64,000 nucleotides of DNA from Flavobacterium sp. MFBS3-15. GTDB lineage: Bacteria > Bacteroidota > Bacteroidia > Flavobacteriales > Flavobacteriaceae. The number at the start of each line of letters is the position of its first letter. Positions within the stretch are counted from its first letter, which is position 1. The DNA is taken from NCBI RefSeq assembly GCF_026107645.2, contig NZ_JAPCHV010000006.1, forward strand, positions 124,001-188,000, given 5' to 3'. The translations under genes were made by a program, and so were the position numbers. The notes beneath the pieces were generated by a model. It ran no database searches. It was not told the DNA's origin and saw only the letters and a program-made list of their open reading frames with translations. Below are positions 28,290 to 37,810 of the stretch, one piece after another.

Positions 28290-30307
28290 TTTAGTTCCAG
28301 TTCTTTTAAGGCGTCTTCTAAATTTGAGTGCGGCAAGTTACACGCGTTGTTGCGGCAAACATAAAACATTAATCTATCTTTAACAAGGCGGTTTTGCAGG
28401 AAAGGAACTGCCGATTCTTCCTCACAGCCGGCAACGATAATATGGGGAAGGTATAGGTTGTTGATTTCCCTGATTGCCTCTGCTGCATTTTCGCCGCAAA
28501 CGGCCAGTTCCCTGTTTTGCATTGACAATTCGAACCAAAGGTTGATCCAGTTGGAGAATGCCGACGGATAATCCAGTCCCGGCAGGATGCGGTACAGCAT
28601 TTGCAACGCGACCTTTTCGTAATATTGGTTGCTGAACAGCAGGCTCAGCTTGTACAATACATTCCCCATGACGGAATTGGATGCGGGGATAACATTGTCT
28701 TCCGTCTCATAATGCGGGGTTATGAGCTGTTCCCCATTCTTAGCTGTGTAGGAGAAAAACTGTACCTGCTCATCATAAAAATGCTCCAGGCAGTAATCCG
28801 TAAGCTGTTTGGCATACATCAGCCACTTTTCTTCAAGGGTCGCTTCGTATAGCGTTATGAAAGCATCGGCGGTATGGGCATAGTCCTCCAAAAAACCTTT
28901 GATTTTGGCCGTACCGTTCTTATAGGTTCGCCATAAATGCCCCTCGCTGTCCCACATTGTGCCGGCAATGAACAATGCATTGCGCCGTGCCGCGGTGAGG
29001 TACTCTTCATTGCCAAGTGCTTTGTAGGCATCGGCATAGCCTTTCAGCATCAGCGCATTCCAGGAAGTTAGCGCTTTATCGTCCAGTCGGGGTTTTTCGC
29101 GGTGTTCCCTTGCTTCATAGAGCAGTTGTTCCCATTCCGTTTTCTTTTCCTGAAGCGCTTCGGCACTTACTCCTGCTTTTGAGGCTTGTTCGCCAAGGCT
29201 TTCATTTTGTATCAATACAAATTTGCCATCCTCCCAAAACCCGAATTCATTGATATTGTATATGGCAGCAAAAAGTTCGAAGTCTTCCTCTAATAATTCT
29301 TTAAGTTCGTCCTTTTCCCAAACGTAAAAGGCGCCTTCCTCAAGATGGCCTCTTACATCAAGGCTGTCGGCATCAAATGCGCTGTAAAAGGCACCGCTTT
29401 CGTGGGTAAGCTCGTTTTTTATAAAGAAATGCGTTTTCTCAATCACCTCCTTATATAATGCGTTCCCGGTGCGCTTATAGGCATTGGCATACAGGCTCAT
29501 CAGCTGCCCGTTGTCATACAGCATTTTCTCGAAGTGCGGCACATGCCACTTCATGTCGACCGAGTAGCGCGAAAAACCGCCGCCTACCGTATCGAACAGC
29601 CCGCCCCACGCCATGCGCGTAAGGGTGAGGTCGACAAAATCCAGCAGTTCCCGGTTCCCGGTTTGGAAGCCGTAGCGCAGCAGGAACAGGTAGTTGTTGG
29701 GCATCATGAATTTAGGTGCACGGGCATAGCCGCCATACTCATGGTCGAAGCTGCGTGCCCATTTCTCCACTATGGGTTTTATGCCCGACGGGTCGGGGAT
29801 TGCGCCGTCGCCCTCGGCGTTTACCAGCCCGATATGCGCAACACCCTGCATCAGCTTGTCGGCGTAGTCGAACATCTTTTCGGGTTCGCTGGCATAAATG
29901 TCCTGCAATTGCTCCAGCACCTCGATCCAGTTATTTTTCCGGAAGTAGGTACCGCCCCATACGGGCCGTCCGTCGGGGAGCAGCACCACGTTCATGGGCC
30001 AGCCGCCCTGCCCGGTCATCAGCTGTACGGCCTTCATGTAAGTAGCATCCACATCGGGGCGCTCCTCGCGGTCTACCTTTATCGAAATATAGTGCCGGTT
30101 CATTACTTCGGCCACCTCGTTGTCCTCAAAGCTTTCGTGCTCCATCACGTGGCACCAGTGGCACGCCGAGTAGCCCACGCTTACCACCATCAGCTTGTTT
30201 TCACCCTTGGCCTGTGCCAGCGATTGTTCATTCCACGCCTTCCAGTGGATGGGGTTGTTGGCATGCTGCAGGAGGTAGGGGCTGGTTTCGAGGTGGAGTT
30301 CGTTCAT
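28286..30307 (-). CDS. DUF255 thioredoxin-domain protein (YyaL/SSP411-like)
   Basis: A 673-residue protein. The N-terminal thioredoxin-like domain (about residues 1-165) has the motif [10 protein letters not shown] with Cys49 and Cys52, and [16 protein letters not shown] around the cis-proline region. The rest resembles an (alpha/alpha)6 barrel of the six-hairpin glycosidase or epimerase type, with [18 protein letters not shown] and [15 protein letters not shown]. Its function is unproven. The ATG at 30307 is chosen because it starts the family's [16 protein letters not shown]; the open frame runs 18 codons further without matching. It heads a two-gene operon with mscS. Confidence 0.9.
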   Translation of the reverse strand: MNELHLETSPYLLQHANNPIHWKAWNEQSLAQAKGENKLMVVSVGYSACHWCHVMEHESFEDNEVAEVMNRHYISIKVDREERPDVDATYMKAVQLMTGQGGWPMNVVLLPDGRPVWGGTYFRKNNWIEVLEQLQDIYASEPEKMFDYADKLMQGVAHIGLVNAEGDGAIPDPSGIKPIVEKWARSFDHEYGGYARAPKFMMPNNYLFLLRYGFQTGNRELLDFVDLTLTRMAWGGLFDTVGGGFSRYSVDMKWHVPHFEKMLYDNGQLMSLYANAYKRTGNALYKEVIEKTHFFIKNELTHESGAFYSAFDADSLDVRGHLEEGAFYVWEKDELKELLEEDFELFAAIYNINEFGFWEDGKFVLIQNESLGEQASKAGVSAEALQEKKTEWEQLLYEAREHREKPRLDDKALTSWNALMLKGYADAYKALGNEEYLTAARRNALFIAGTMWDSEGHLWRTYKNGTAKIKGFLEDYAHTADAFITLYEATLEEKWLMYAKQLTDYCLEHFYDEQVQFFSYTAKNGEQLITPHYETEDNVIPASNSVMGNVLYKLSLLFSNQYYEKVALQMLYRILPGLDYPSAFSNWINLWFELSMQNRELAVCGENAAEAIREINNLYLPHIIVAGCEEESAVPFLQNRLVKDRLMFYVCRNNACNLPHSNLEDALKELELK

Positions 30308-30469
30308 GGAAATGATTTTGAAGTGTAAATTTACGCAAAGCAACAGGTGCCGGCAAAACATTTATGAAATAGGTTGCCTGCACGTGTCGCATTTCTTCAA
30401 TGGAGGTTTATGGAATAGTATTAATTTCCTGACCGGAAAAGAGAACTTCACCTTCTTCCAAAACATGCT

Positions 30470-31843
30470 ATGAAAAAGAAACTTATGATGCTGCTCCTTT
30501 TTAATGTGTCCATGTATGCGCAGTGCTGGATGTCTGTAACCTCAGGAGCCGATTTTTGCGCTGCGCTTAAAGATGACGGCACATTGTGGTGCTGGGGAAA
30601 TAATGAGGGCGGGCAATTGGGTATCGGATCGTTCGAAAACCAAATTGCCCCTGTACAGGTTGGTGCGGACAACGATTGGGCCTCCGCATCGGCAGGTTAC
30701 GGATTTGTCATTGCATTAAAAACAGACGGTACGCTTTGGGTTTGGGGCAGAAACGATTTCGGGCTGGGTGCAGCATCCGGTAATATGGTCAATGTCCCTG
30801 AACAGGTTGGTACAGATACCGACTGGAAAATTGTGGCGGCAGGGGGAGCGCATTCGCTTGCGATCAAAGAAGGGGGCACACTTTGGGGTTGGGGAAGAAA
30901 TGATTTCGGACAGTTGGGCAACAGCAGCAATATACATTCAAATGTCCCGGTACAGGTGGGGAATGCTGATGACTGGGATGTAATTTGTGCGGGGATATTT
31001 CATTCCCTTGCACTAAAGACAGATCATACGCTCTGGTCCTGGGGCTACAATTTTGCAGGCCAGTTAGGCCAGGGTACTGTGGGCTTTGGTACCGAACTGA
31101 ATGTTCCTACCCAGGTAGCGGCAACAGTTTCGGCTCCGTGGCAAAGCATAGCAGCGGGCGGGCGCCACAGCGTGGGTATTACCGGGGACGGCGTTTTGTG
31201 GGTATGGGGCAGCAATACCAGTTCTGCCCTGGGGATCAACGACGGGTCCACCTATAAATCAGTGCCAACAATATTGAGCTCAACCATTGGCTGGAGTGCA
31301 GCCTTTGGGGGGCTCAACCAGACTTTTGCTTTGAAAGAAGACGGCTCGCTGTGGGCATGGGGTATAAACACCGACGGACAGTTGGGCGACGGTACGTTTA
31401 TAAACAGGAGTACTTCTGTGCAAATTGAAACTGCAACCGGTGAAGTCTTTGCCGGTAGTGGTGAGCGGCATGGGGTGGTTCTCGTGGGCGACGTAATTTC
31501 AACCGCCGGGTCAAATAATTACGGCCAGCTGGGTAGTAACACCCAGTCTCCGTCGAGCATCAGCACCCTGCAAACAGTGGCATGTCCCGTTTTGCGCAAT
31601 CTAGCAAATGAGGAAAACGGAATTATAGTCTTTCCAAATCCGGCGACAGATTATATAAGCCTGCAGCATCCGGACGGTTTTGATAATGGAAAATTGGATA
31701 TTTATGATGATAAAGGTGTACTGGTCATGCATGTTGATGACCTGGCCAACCCTGTGTCGACGGCTTGCCTGCAGGCGGGGGTCTACATCCTCAGGCTTAC
31801 CTGCGGGGAGCGGCAGAGGTCGTCAAAACTGGTAAAGCTGTAA
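30470..31843 (+). CDS. RCC1-repeat surface protein with T9SS sorting domain
   Basis: A 457-residue secreted protein: signal peptide (residues 1-18, ending MYAQC), about seven RCC1-like repeats forming a beta-propeller (for example ALKDDGTLWCWGNNEGGQLG and the recurring WGxNxxGQLG), and a C-terminal type A sorting domain from about residue 385 (IVFPNPATDYISLQ ... AGVYILRLTCGERQRSSKLVKL). Such sorting domains send proteins through the type IX secretion channel, whose SprA subunit is encoded in this window. The ligand of the propeller is unknown. It stands alone with 162 bases before it; no clear promoter was found there. Confidence 0.88.
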   Translation: MKKKLMMLLLFNVSMYAQCWMSVTSGADFCAALKDDGTLWCWGNNEGGQLGIGSFENQIAPVQVGADNDWASASAGYGFVIALKTDGTLWVWGRNDFGLGAASGNMVNVPEQVGTDTDWKIVAAGGAHSLAIKEGGTLWGWGRNDFGQLGNSSNIHSNVPVQVGNADDWDVICAGIFHSLALKTDHTLWSWGYNFAGQLGQGTVGFGTELNVPTQVAATVSAPWQSIAAGGRHSVGITGDGVLWVWGSNTSSALGINDGSTYKSVPTILSSTIGWSAAFGGLNQTFALKEDGSLWAWGINTDGQLGDGTFINRSTSVQIETATGEVFAGSGERHGVVLVGDVISTAGSNNYGQLGSNTQSPSSISTLQTVACPVLRNLANEENGIIVFPNPATDYISLQHPDGFDNGKLDIYDDKGVLVMHVDDLANPVSTACLQAGVYILRLTCGERQRSSKLVKL

Positions 31844-31927
31844 GTGAAGCCTGAGGTCTTTTAGTTCTTTCGGAATGGGAATTAGAGGAAGAAGGCCATA
31901 TAACTTTCAAATAGTATTTTAATGCAA

Positions 31928-31958
31928 AACAAAAAACCCACTCGCTTTGAGTGGGTTT
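31928..31958 (-). terminator. Terminator of tRNA-Phe
   Basis: Ten-base-pair stem AAACCCACTC/GAGTGGGTTT (31934-31943 with 31949-31958), five-base loop, followed on the minus strand by a T run. It lies just after the tRNA. Confidence 0.8.
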
Positions 31959-31965
31959 CTTTATG

Positions 31966-32038
31966 TGGTACCTCCAGGAATCGAACCAGGGACACATGGA
32001 TTTTCAGTCCATTGCTCTACCAACTGAGCTAAGGTACC
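31966..32038 (-). tRNA. tRNA-Phe (anticodon GAA)
   Basis: The minus strand folds as a full cloverleaf: acceptor GGTACCT/AGGTACC, D stem GCTC/GAGC, anticodon stem ATGGA/TCCAT around CTGAAAA (anticodon GAA), variable loop GTGTC and T arm CCTGG-TTCGATT-CCTGG. Seventy-two bases plus a discriminator A at 31966; the 3' CCA is not encoded and must be added. Confidence 0.97.
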
Positions 32039-32088
32039 ATTATGTTTTGCAATGTTACGTCAGTGTTTCCTGTGCTTCATTGCGGGTG

Positions 32089-32118
32089 CAAATATAGAAC
32101 CATTTTTATATTATCCAA
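32089..32118 (-). promoter_or_regulatory. Promoter of tRNA-Phe
   Basis: On the minus strand TTG (32116-32118), a 19-base spacer and TATATTTG (32089-32096) match both Bacteroidota boxes. It would start a transcript with a leader of about 45 bases. It overlaps the upstream region of the divergent coaX gene. Confidence 0.6.
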
Positions 32119-32144
32119 AACAAAAGATAAAAAAAATCAATCAC

Positions 32145-32152
32145 TATCTTTG
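32145..32152 (+). promoter_or_regulatory. -7 element for the coaX operon
   Basis: TATCTTTG, an exact match 20 bases before the coaX ATG at 32172. It lies within the longer possible frame beginning at 32052, which supports the later start. No clear -33 box. Confidence 0.5.
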
Positions 32153-32171
32153 CCGCATTAATAACGGGAAA

Positions 32172-32900
32172 ATGCTTTTAGCGGTAGATATCGGGAATAC
32201 AATGATCAAAGCGGCTGTGTTTGAGGATGCTGTGCTCGTGGAAAAGTTTGTGTTCGATAAATCCGGCGCTGCTGAGGAGGTGCAAAATATTTTCGAAAAG
32301 CATCCGGGCATCACCCACAGCATGCTTGCATCGGTAGGGAAAGAGGAAGAAAACCTGTTTGCATTGCTAAAAGAAAAGACGCAATTGCTCGAAGTGGGCC
32401 GAAATTTTACATTCCCGTTTCAAAATAAATACGGCACGCCCGAAACCTTGGGCATCGACAGGATGGTGCTTGCCGCCGGTGCCGTGCTGAAGTTCCCGGG
32501 GCGCAACAGGCTGGTGATTGACGCCGGCACCTGCGTTACCTATGACTTTATTGACAATGCCGGCAACTACCTCGGCGGGGCCATTTCGCCCGGTTTGCAG
32601 ATGCGCTACAATGCCATGCATACTTTTACGGCAAAACTTCCGTTGTTATATGCGGAAATGCCCGAAAGCTTCATTGGCAGCTCTACCGCAACGTCCATGC
32701 ATTCGGGCGCGGTATACGGGCTGCTGCTGGAACTGGACGGGTTTATTGCGCGGTATGTGGAACAGTATCAGGAGGTAACGATAATAATGACGGGAGGGGA
32801 TGCTGATTTTTTGGCTAAACGATTAAAAAACACCATATTTGCCAATTCAAATTTTCTGCTGGAAAGTCTGAATCTTTTATACTTATATACGAACCAATGA
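32172..32900 (+). CDS. coaX: Type III pantothenate kinase
   Basis: A 242-residue ASKHA-fold kinase that phosphorylates pantothenate, the first step in coenzyme A synthesis. The phosphate-binding motif DIGNT is at residues 6-10; GIDRMVLAAGA, IDAGTCVTYD (catalytic and potassium-binding aspartates) and GGAISPGLQMR follow as in the family. The upstream frame from 32052 adds 40 unrelated residues and crosses a promoter, so the ATG at 32172 is used. Its stop overlaps the next gene by four bases, and it heads a six-gene run ending at 37560. Confidence 0.95.
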   Translation: MLLAVDIGNTMIKAAVFEDAVLVEKFVFDKSGAAEEVQNIFEKHPGITHSMLASVGKEEENLFALLKEKTQLLEVGRNFTFPFQNKYGTPETLGIDRMVLAAGAVLKFPGRNRLVIDAGTCVTYDFIDNAGNYLGGAISPGLQMRYNAMHTFTAKLPLLYAEMPESFIGSSTATSMHSGAVYGLLLELDGFIARYVEQYQEVTIIMTGGDADFLAKRLKNTIFANSNFLLESLNLLYLYTNQ

Positions 32901-34156
32901 TCAAAAAAATTGTTGCAGGCGTTTGCCTTCTTTTGTCTACAGTGGCTTTTTCCCAGGAAAATAACGCATCGCCCTATTCTTACTATGGTTTAGGTGATGT
33001 AAAATTCAAAGGCACCGCCGAAAACAGGGCCATGGGAGGGCTGGGCATTATCCCGGACAGTATCCACCTGAACCTGCAAAACCCGGCAACCTATTCCACC
33101 CTTAAGTATACTACCTTTACGCTTGGGGCAACCAATACGCGCACTACGTTCAAAACCGATACGCAGGAAGATAAAGCGCAAAGGACAACCCTCGACTACA
33201 TAGCCGTGGCGATCCCGGTAAAAAATTTCGGCTTCGCATTTGGCCTTATGCCTTACACCTCTGTAGGCTACCGTATACAAAACGAAAGCGTTGACCCTGC
33301 CGACGGGCTAACGCGCATGAGGCGCTTCAATGGCAATGGCGGCCTTAACCGTGTATTTTTTGGCGGGGCATACAGGATTACGCCAAAGTTCAGCGTAGGC
33401 GCCGAGTTCAATTACAACTTCGGCCAGGTGGAAACCAAGAGTATAACGGGCATTCCTGATGCGGGCTTGCAATATGCCACAAGGGAACTGAATAATACGG
33501 ATTACGGTGGGGCATCATTTAATATTGGCGCCAACTACCAGACCAGGATAGGAGATAAGCATGAGTGGGTGGCAAGTGCGACCTACACGCCGCAGGCTAC
33601 GCTGAGCAGCAGCTCCGAAAGGTCGTTTGCTACCGTAACTATTACCAGTAACAGCGAGATAGTGCACGATGAGATAGAGCAGTCCCTTGTTGATGATGAG
33701 GTAAAGCTGCCGTCCAGGTTTACCTTCGGCTCCGGTTTTGGCGAAAGCAGGAAATGGTTTGTGGGCGCCGAGTATGCCTTTCAGGAGAGCAACGAGCTGG
33801 GCAACCGCTTTGACGATGTAACCGCTGCCGGGTTTGAAACCGCACACAGGTTTACCGTGGGCGGGTATTATATTCCAAAATACCTTTCTTTCAACAGCTA
33901 CCTGAGCAGGGTGACCTACCGTGCCGGACTGAGGTACGAAAAAACGGGCCTTGTGGTAAATGGCGAATCTATCAATGATATGGGCGTAAGCCTGGGGCTG
34001 GGCCTTCCGCTTTACGGGGGATCCAACCTGAACATTGGCGCTGAGTATGGGCAGAAAGGTACAACATCGGCCAACCTTGTAAAGGAAAATTACCTAAACA
34101 TATTCATAAGCCTCTCCATCAATGACCGTTGGTTCATAAAGAGGAAGTATGATTAA
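32897..34156 (+). CDS. Outer-membrane beta-barrel protein (FadL/OMPP1-like)
   Basis: A 419-residue protein with a signal peptide (residues 1-19, ending VAFSQ) and a body of alternating beta-strand sequence rich in Gly, Tyr and Phe. The segments YSYYGLGDV, NRAMGGLGIIPDSIHLNLQNPATY and the C-terminal LNIFISLSINDRWFIKRKYD fit an outer-membrane barrel of the FadL or PorV-like type common in this phylum. The NPATY motif, seen near the N-terminus of such proteins, supports this. Substrate unknown. It overlaps coaX by four bases. Confidence 0.78.
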   Translation: MIKKIVAGVCLLLSTVAFSQENNASPYSYYGLGDVKFKGTAENRAMGGLGIIPDSIHLNLQNPATYSTLKYTTFTLGATNTRTTFKTDTQEDKAQRTTLDYIAVAIPVKNFGFAFGLMPYTSVGYRIQNESVDPADGLTRMRRFNGNGGLNRVFFGGAYRITPKFSVGAEFNYNFGQVETKSITGIPDAGLQYATRELNNTDYGGASFNIGANYQTRIGDKHEWVASATYTPQATLSSSSERSFATVTITSNSEIVHDEIEQSLVDDEVKLPSRFTFGSGFGESRKWFVGAEYAFQESNELGNRFDDVTAAGFETAHRFTVGGYYIPKYLSFNSYLSRVTYRAGLRYEKTGLVVNGESINDMGVSLGLGLPLYGGSNLNIGAEYGQKGTTSANLVKENYLNIFISLSINDRWFIKRKYD

Positions 34157-34171
34157 TTAAAACACTACGGC

Positions 34172-35539
34172 ATGAAAACAGCACGCATTGCATCGGTACT
34201 TTTAGTGAGCTTATTTACCCTGGCAGCATCTGCACAGGGAACCTCTAAGTGCGAGGCCGCGCTGAAGCCGTTTGAGGATGCCGTGGGTACCCTCAACTAC
34301 AATGATGCCGCTGCGCTCATGCCCGACCTCCGGAAAAAATGCCCCGACTTTAGCGAAAAGCTTTACCAGTATGGGCAAAAAGTACTGGAATACAAAATTG
34401 AAACCGCAGCTACGCCCGCCGATAAGCAGCTGTATGTAGACGACCTTGCCGCCCTTTATACCGAGTACGCAAGGTATTTCCCAAAAGGGGATGGCGTAGT
34501 GAAGAAGGCCCTTTTGCAAAAGGAGCATAGCCTCGCTAAGGATGAGGAGGTTTTTAAGTCGCTCGACCTGGCGCTGGTATCCCACAAAGACGCTTTTACC
34601 GACTATAATGCCATAGAAACCTACTACAACCTGATGCTGAAGCAGTATGAGGAAGGTAAGAAAGGATTTACGCAGGAACAGTTCATAGAAAAATATGGCG
34701 CGATAGCGGCCCAGATTGCGTATGCAAAATCTAAGATTGCAGCCGACAGGGATGCCCTGCTGAAAAAACAGGAAACCGAAAAGCTTACCGCTGCAGAGAG
34801 CCGACTGGTTAGTGATGCCGGCAACAACATCAAGGCGCTGGATGCCGTAGGCGAGAATATGGCATTGCAGTCGTCGAGGCATTTTACCTGCGACAAGCTG
34901 GAAGCCTACTACGAAAAAAATTACGAGGCCCATAAAGCCGACCTTCCGTGGCTGGAGGGGCTGACTACCGGCATGTACAACAATAAGTGCTACAATTCTG
35001 CGGTGCTGTATAAGGCAGGACAGGCTGTGCATACGGCTAAGCCAACTGCACAAACAGCCTACATGATGGGCTCGATAGAAATGAAAAAGCACAATCAAAA
35101 GCAGGCTATTGTGTATTTTGAGCAGTCGGCGGCGCTGGAAGAAAATACGGCTAAAAAGGCTGACCTGTACTACGATATTGCCTCCATCTTCCGCAACAGC
35201 GACAAGGCGAAGGCCAAAGAGTTTGCCATGAAAGCAATCGGTACCAACGCGAAGTTTGGCAAGCCATACATCCTGCTCGCCGAAATGTACAGCACCGGTG
35301 GCAGGGAGTGCGGCCTTTCGGAATTTGACCGCAAAGCCCTTTCGTGGCTGGCGATAGAGACTGTAAAAAAAGCCGAAGTGGCCGAGCCGCGATACAAAAC
35401 CACCGTAGCATCGCTGGTAAAGAATTTTGAAAAGAACCTGCCGACGAAAGAGGAGGCAAAGGCTGCCAAAAGGAAAAAAGGCGATGTGATAACCTACGGA
35501 TGCTGGATCAGCCAAACTGTTACCGTTCCTAACCTGTAA
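34172..35539 (+). CDS. Periplasmic tetratricopeptide-repeat-like protein
   Basis: A 455-residue exported protein with a signal peptide (residues 1-21, ending LAASAQG). The mature part is almost wholly alpha-helical with Tyr/Ala-rich repeats such as AYMMGSIEMKKHNQKQAIVYFEQSAAL and DIASIFRNSDKAKAKEFAMKAIG, the pattern of tetratricopeptide units. Several cysteines recur, for example at CEAAL, KKC, CDKL and NNKCYN. It lies between the outer-membrane barrel and lptC, so a role in envelope assembly is likely, but the exact role is unknown. Confidence 0.75.
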   Translation: MKTARIASVLLVSLFTLAASAQGTSKCEAALKPFEDAVGTLNYNDAAALMPDLRKKCPDFSEKLYQYGQKVLEYKIETAATPADKQLYVDDLAALYTEYARYFPKGDGVVKKALLQKEHSLAKDEEVFKSLDLALVSHKDAFTDYNAIETYYNLMLKQYEEGKKGFTQEQFIEKYGAIAAQIAYAKSKIAADRDALLKKQETEKLTAAESRLVSDAGNNIKALDAVGENMALQSSRHFTCDKLEAYYEKNYEAHKADLPWLEGLTTGMYNNKCYNSAVLYKAGQAVHTAKPTAQTAYMMGSIEMKKHNQKQAIVYFEQSAALEENTAKKADLYYDIASIFRNSDKAKAKEFAMKAIGTNAKFGKPYILLAEMYSTGGRECGLSEFDRKALSWLAIETVKKAEVAEPRYKTTVASLVKNFEKNLPTKEEAKAAKRKKGDVITYGCWISQTVTVPNL

Positions 35540-35542
35540 TTG

Positions 35543-36097
35543 ATGAAGTCGTACAGTTTATACATAATATTTGCCGTTTTTGCGGTAGCCCTGATGTCGT
35601 GCGAGAGCAACTTCAAGGAGGTGCAGCGCATCAACAGCGTTGCATTTACCCCGGCGGGTGAAACTGAGAACATCAACCTGAAGTACACCGACTCAGGCAA
35701 AGTAAAGGCCATACTGGTAAGCCCGCTCATGAAGGATTTCTCCAACCTGCAATACGGGTTCAATGAATTCCCGAAAGGCGTCCATGTGACCCTGCTGGAT
35801 AAAAACGGCAAGAAAAGCTATGCCGTTTCCGATTATGCCATTTGGTACAGCAATACCGAAGTGATCGATATGCAGGGCAATGTGAAGATAACTTCTGACG
35901 ACGGCAAGGTGATGGAGACCGAGCAGCTGTACTACGACCAGAAGAATGAATGGTTTTATACCGAAAAAAAGTTTAAATTTACAGATGAAAAGGGCAGCTA
36001 TATCGAAGGGCCGGGTGTAGACTTCAGCAAGGACTTCAAGATATTCAATGCCCAGCGCAATGTTGCGGAAATAAATAATGTAGACCCGACAGATTAA
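35543..36097 (+). CDS. lptC: LPS export periplasmic protein LptC
   Basis: A 184-residue protein with an N-terminal hydrophobic segment ending in the lipobox-like LMSC (Cys20), then a beta-jellyroll domain (NINLKYTDSGKVKAILVSPL, DNKGNVKIT-like repeats, ETEQLYYDQKNEWFYTEKK). This is the LptC fold, which carries lipopolysaccharide from the inner-membrane pump LptBFG to LptA. Many Bacteroidota LptC proteins, like this one, look lipid-modified. The ATG at 35543 is preferred to the adjacent TTG at 35540. It overlaps the next small gene by one base. Confidence 0.85.
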   Translation: MKSYSLYIIFAVFAVALMSCESNFKEVQRINSVAFTPAGETENINLKYTDSGKVKAILVSPLMKDFSNLQYGFNEFPKGVHVTLLDKNGKKSYAVSDYAIWYSNTEVIDMQGNVKITSDDGKVMETEQLYYDQKNEWFYTEKKFKFTDEKGSYIEGPGVDFSKDFKIFNAQRNVAEINNVDPTD

Positions 36098-36285
36098 TGG
36101 AAATGTACTGGAAATATGCACCCTACCTCTTTTTGGCACTTGCTGCCTTTGCTCTTTTTGATGCTTACCAAAGGATAAACGAAGGCCGCAACCCGCTCAT
36201 CAGCTTTTTGTTTGCAGGGTTTGCCATCGCTTATTTCTTCTTCAAGCGTAATTTTTACAACAAGAGGTTCGGCAATAAAAAATAA
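36097..36285 (+). CDS. Small two-helix membrane protein
   Basis: A 62-residue protein with two hydrophobic helices (about residues 7-24 and 33-49) and a basic tail (KRNFYNKRFGNKK). The one-base overlap with lptC (TAATG) and the nine-base gap to the CNNM gene show it is a real operon member. No named family was recognised; a role beside LPS export or divalent ion handling is only suggested by position. Confidence 0.7.
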   Translation: MEMYWKYAPYLFLALAAFALFDAYQRINEGRNPLISFLFAGFAIAYFFFKRNFYNKRFGNKK

Positions 36286-36294
36286 AACCATCCT

Positions 36295-37560
36295 ATGGAA
36301 ACAGTGGTTATCATCGTTTGCCTGCTGCTTTCCGCCTTTTTCTCCGGCATGGAGATCGCCTGGGTTTCCACCAACAAGGTGTACCTCGAAGTAGAGAAAA
36401 AACAGCCCGACATTATTTCGAAGATACTTACGCGGCTTACTGCCAAGCCCGCGCTTTTCATGGCATCGCTGCTTATCGGCAATACCCTTGCGCTGGTCGT
36501 TTACAGTTACTGTATGTCCAATGCGGTGCTTCGATGGGTATATCCTGCCACGGGCGAAATGCATCTGGTTTGGCAGGTGCTGCTGCAAATTGTCATTGCG
36601 GCATTCATACTTTTGATCACTGCCGAATTTCTTCCTAAAGTCCTTTTCCAGGTGTATGCCAACCGGCTGATCAAGTTTTTTGCCTTGCCGGCCTATGTCT
36701 TCCACTGCCTCTTCTTTTGGGTGTCGAAAGTGGTTATCGCCATCTCCGATTTTTTGCTCGTAACCGTACTGCGTACCAAAGCCGGTACGGGGCAGGCGCT
36801 TTTTAGCCGCGGCGACCTTGAGGCTTATGTTGATGGTCATATCGGTGCTGCCGAAAACATGGATGTTGCCGACCCCGAAATTGAGCTGTTCCGAAATGCC
36901 ATGGGGTTTTCGGTACTCCGGGCAAAAGACATCATGACGCCGCGAACGGAGATTGCTGCCGTGGAAATCAACGATCCTGTTGCCGAACTCCGGCAGCTGT
37001 TCATCGATACAGGCTATTCTAAGATCGTGGTATATGAGGGTGGGCTGGATAATGTTGTGGGGTATGTGCATGCCTTCGATATGTTCAGGCAGCCGAAATC
37101 GATATTCTCTGCCATGATACGGATTGAAAAAGCCGCCGGGGGGATACTCATAAAAGACCTGCTGAGCCAGCTTACCCGCAAGAGGAAAAGCATGGCCGTG
37201 ATACAGGATGCCGATGGCTTTACTGCAGGGTTGGTGACCGTAGAGGACATCATTGAAGAGCTTTTTGGCGAAATTGAGGATGAGCACGACCTTGATGAAA
37301 AAGACCGTGTTGAAACGGCCCTCCCGGGGGGCGGGTATATTTTTTCGGCCGGACTGGACGTAGCTTATGTGAATGAAAAATACAAAATGGGCATCCCCGA
37401 AGCAGATGCCTATAATTCCCTGGGCGGGTTTACCGTATACCATGCAGGCCGTGTCCCCTTACCGGGCGGGAAACTGGTGGCCGGTGGCTTTGAAATAATT
37501 GTCCGCCAGGCTTCAGCTAAAAATATAAGGCTGCTTGAGGTAAGGCCGGTGAGGCAATAA
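36295..37560 (+). CDS. CNNM/HlyC/CorC-family transporter with CBS pair
   Basis: A 421-residue membrane protein. The N-terminal DUF21 part (about residues 1-190) has four hydrophobic segments and starts VVIIVCLLLSAFFSGMEIAW; two CBS domains follow (DIMTPRTEIAAVEI and VTVEDIIEELFGEIEDEHD), then the CorC_HlyC domain (GLDVAYVNEKYKMGIPEA). Members handle magnesium or cobalt efflux, and some are annotated as hemolysins. It is the last gene of the coaX operon. Confidence 0.9.
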   Translation: METVVIIVCLLLSAFFSGMEIAWVSTNKVYLEVEKKQPDIISKILTRLTAKPALFMASLLIGNTLALVVYSYCMSNAVLRWVYPATGEMHLVWQVLLQIVIAAFILLITAEFLPKVLFQVYANRLIKFFALPAYVFHCLFFWVSKVVIAISDFLLVTVLRTKAGTGQALFSRGDLEAYVDGHIGAAENMDVADPEIELFRNAMGFSVLRAKDIMTPRTEIAAVEINDPVAELRQLFIDTGYSKIVVYEGGLDNVVGYVHAFDMFRQPKSIFSAMIRIEKAAGGILIKDLLSQLTRKRKSMAVIQDADGFTAGLVTVEDIIEELFGEIEDEHDLDEKDRVETALPGGGYIFSAGLDVAYVNEKYKMGIPEADAYNSLGGFTVYHAGRVPLPGGKLVAGGFEIIVRQASAKNIRLLEVRPVRQ

Positions 37561-37810
37561 GATAGTGCCCGTGCCACTACGGTGCCGGGAGGATTCCCGA
37601 TTTGCTTCCGTAGTTTTGAGATTTGACTTCGCTGAACCACTTCGTTAGGTTTCTCTACTCCGCTGCGCTTCGGATAGAATGGCAGAACTTTATTTTTTTG
37701 CAGTTTCCAAAAAAAATCACCGGCGCGGTAAAAATATAGGGCCACTCCTTTTATTATTAAACAGATAATTGTATTTTCGCCCACTGAATTAAAAATTAAC
37801 AAAAATAAAA
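37561..37810. other. Intergenic region with a possible dispersed repeat
   Basis: A 250-base gap before the PpiD-like gene. Its first 130 bases hold small hairpins and short words repeated with variation (CTTCGCTGAA, CTTCGTTAGG, CTGCGCTTCGG), a texture like palindromic repeat elements of this phylum, but no second copy occurs in the window. A weak -7 element TATTTTCG at 37772-37779 (one mismatch) precedes the gene at 37811. No coding region seen. Confidence 0.35.

Noticed and set aside
34211..35515. A 434-codon minus-strand frame
   Set aside because: Antisense to the exported helical-repeat protein, which has a signal peptide and operon context; the reverse frame has neither.
36094..37443. 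A 449-codon minus-strand frame
   Set aside because: Antisense to the CNNM-family gene with its CBS pair; the reverse product looks random.
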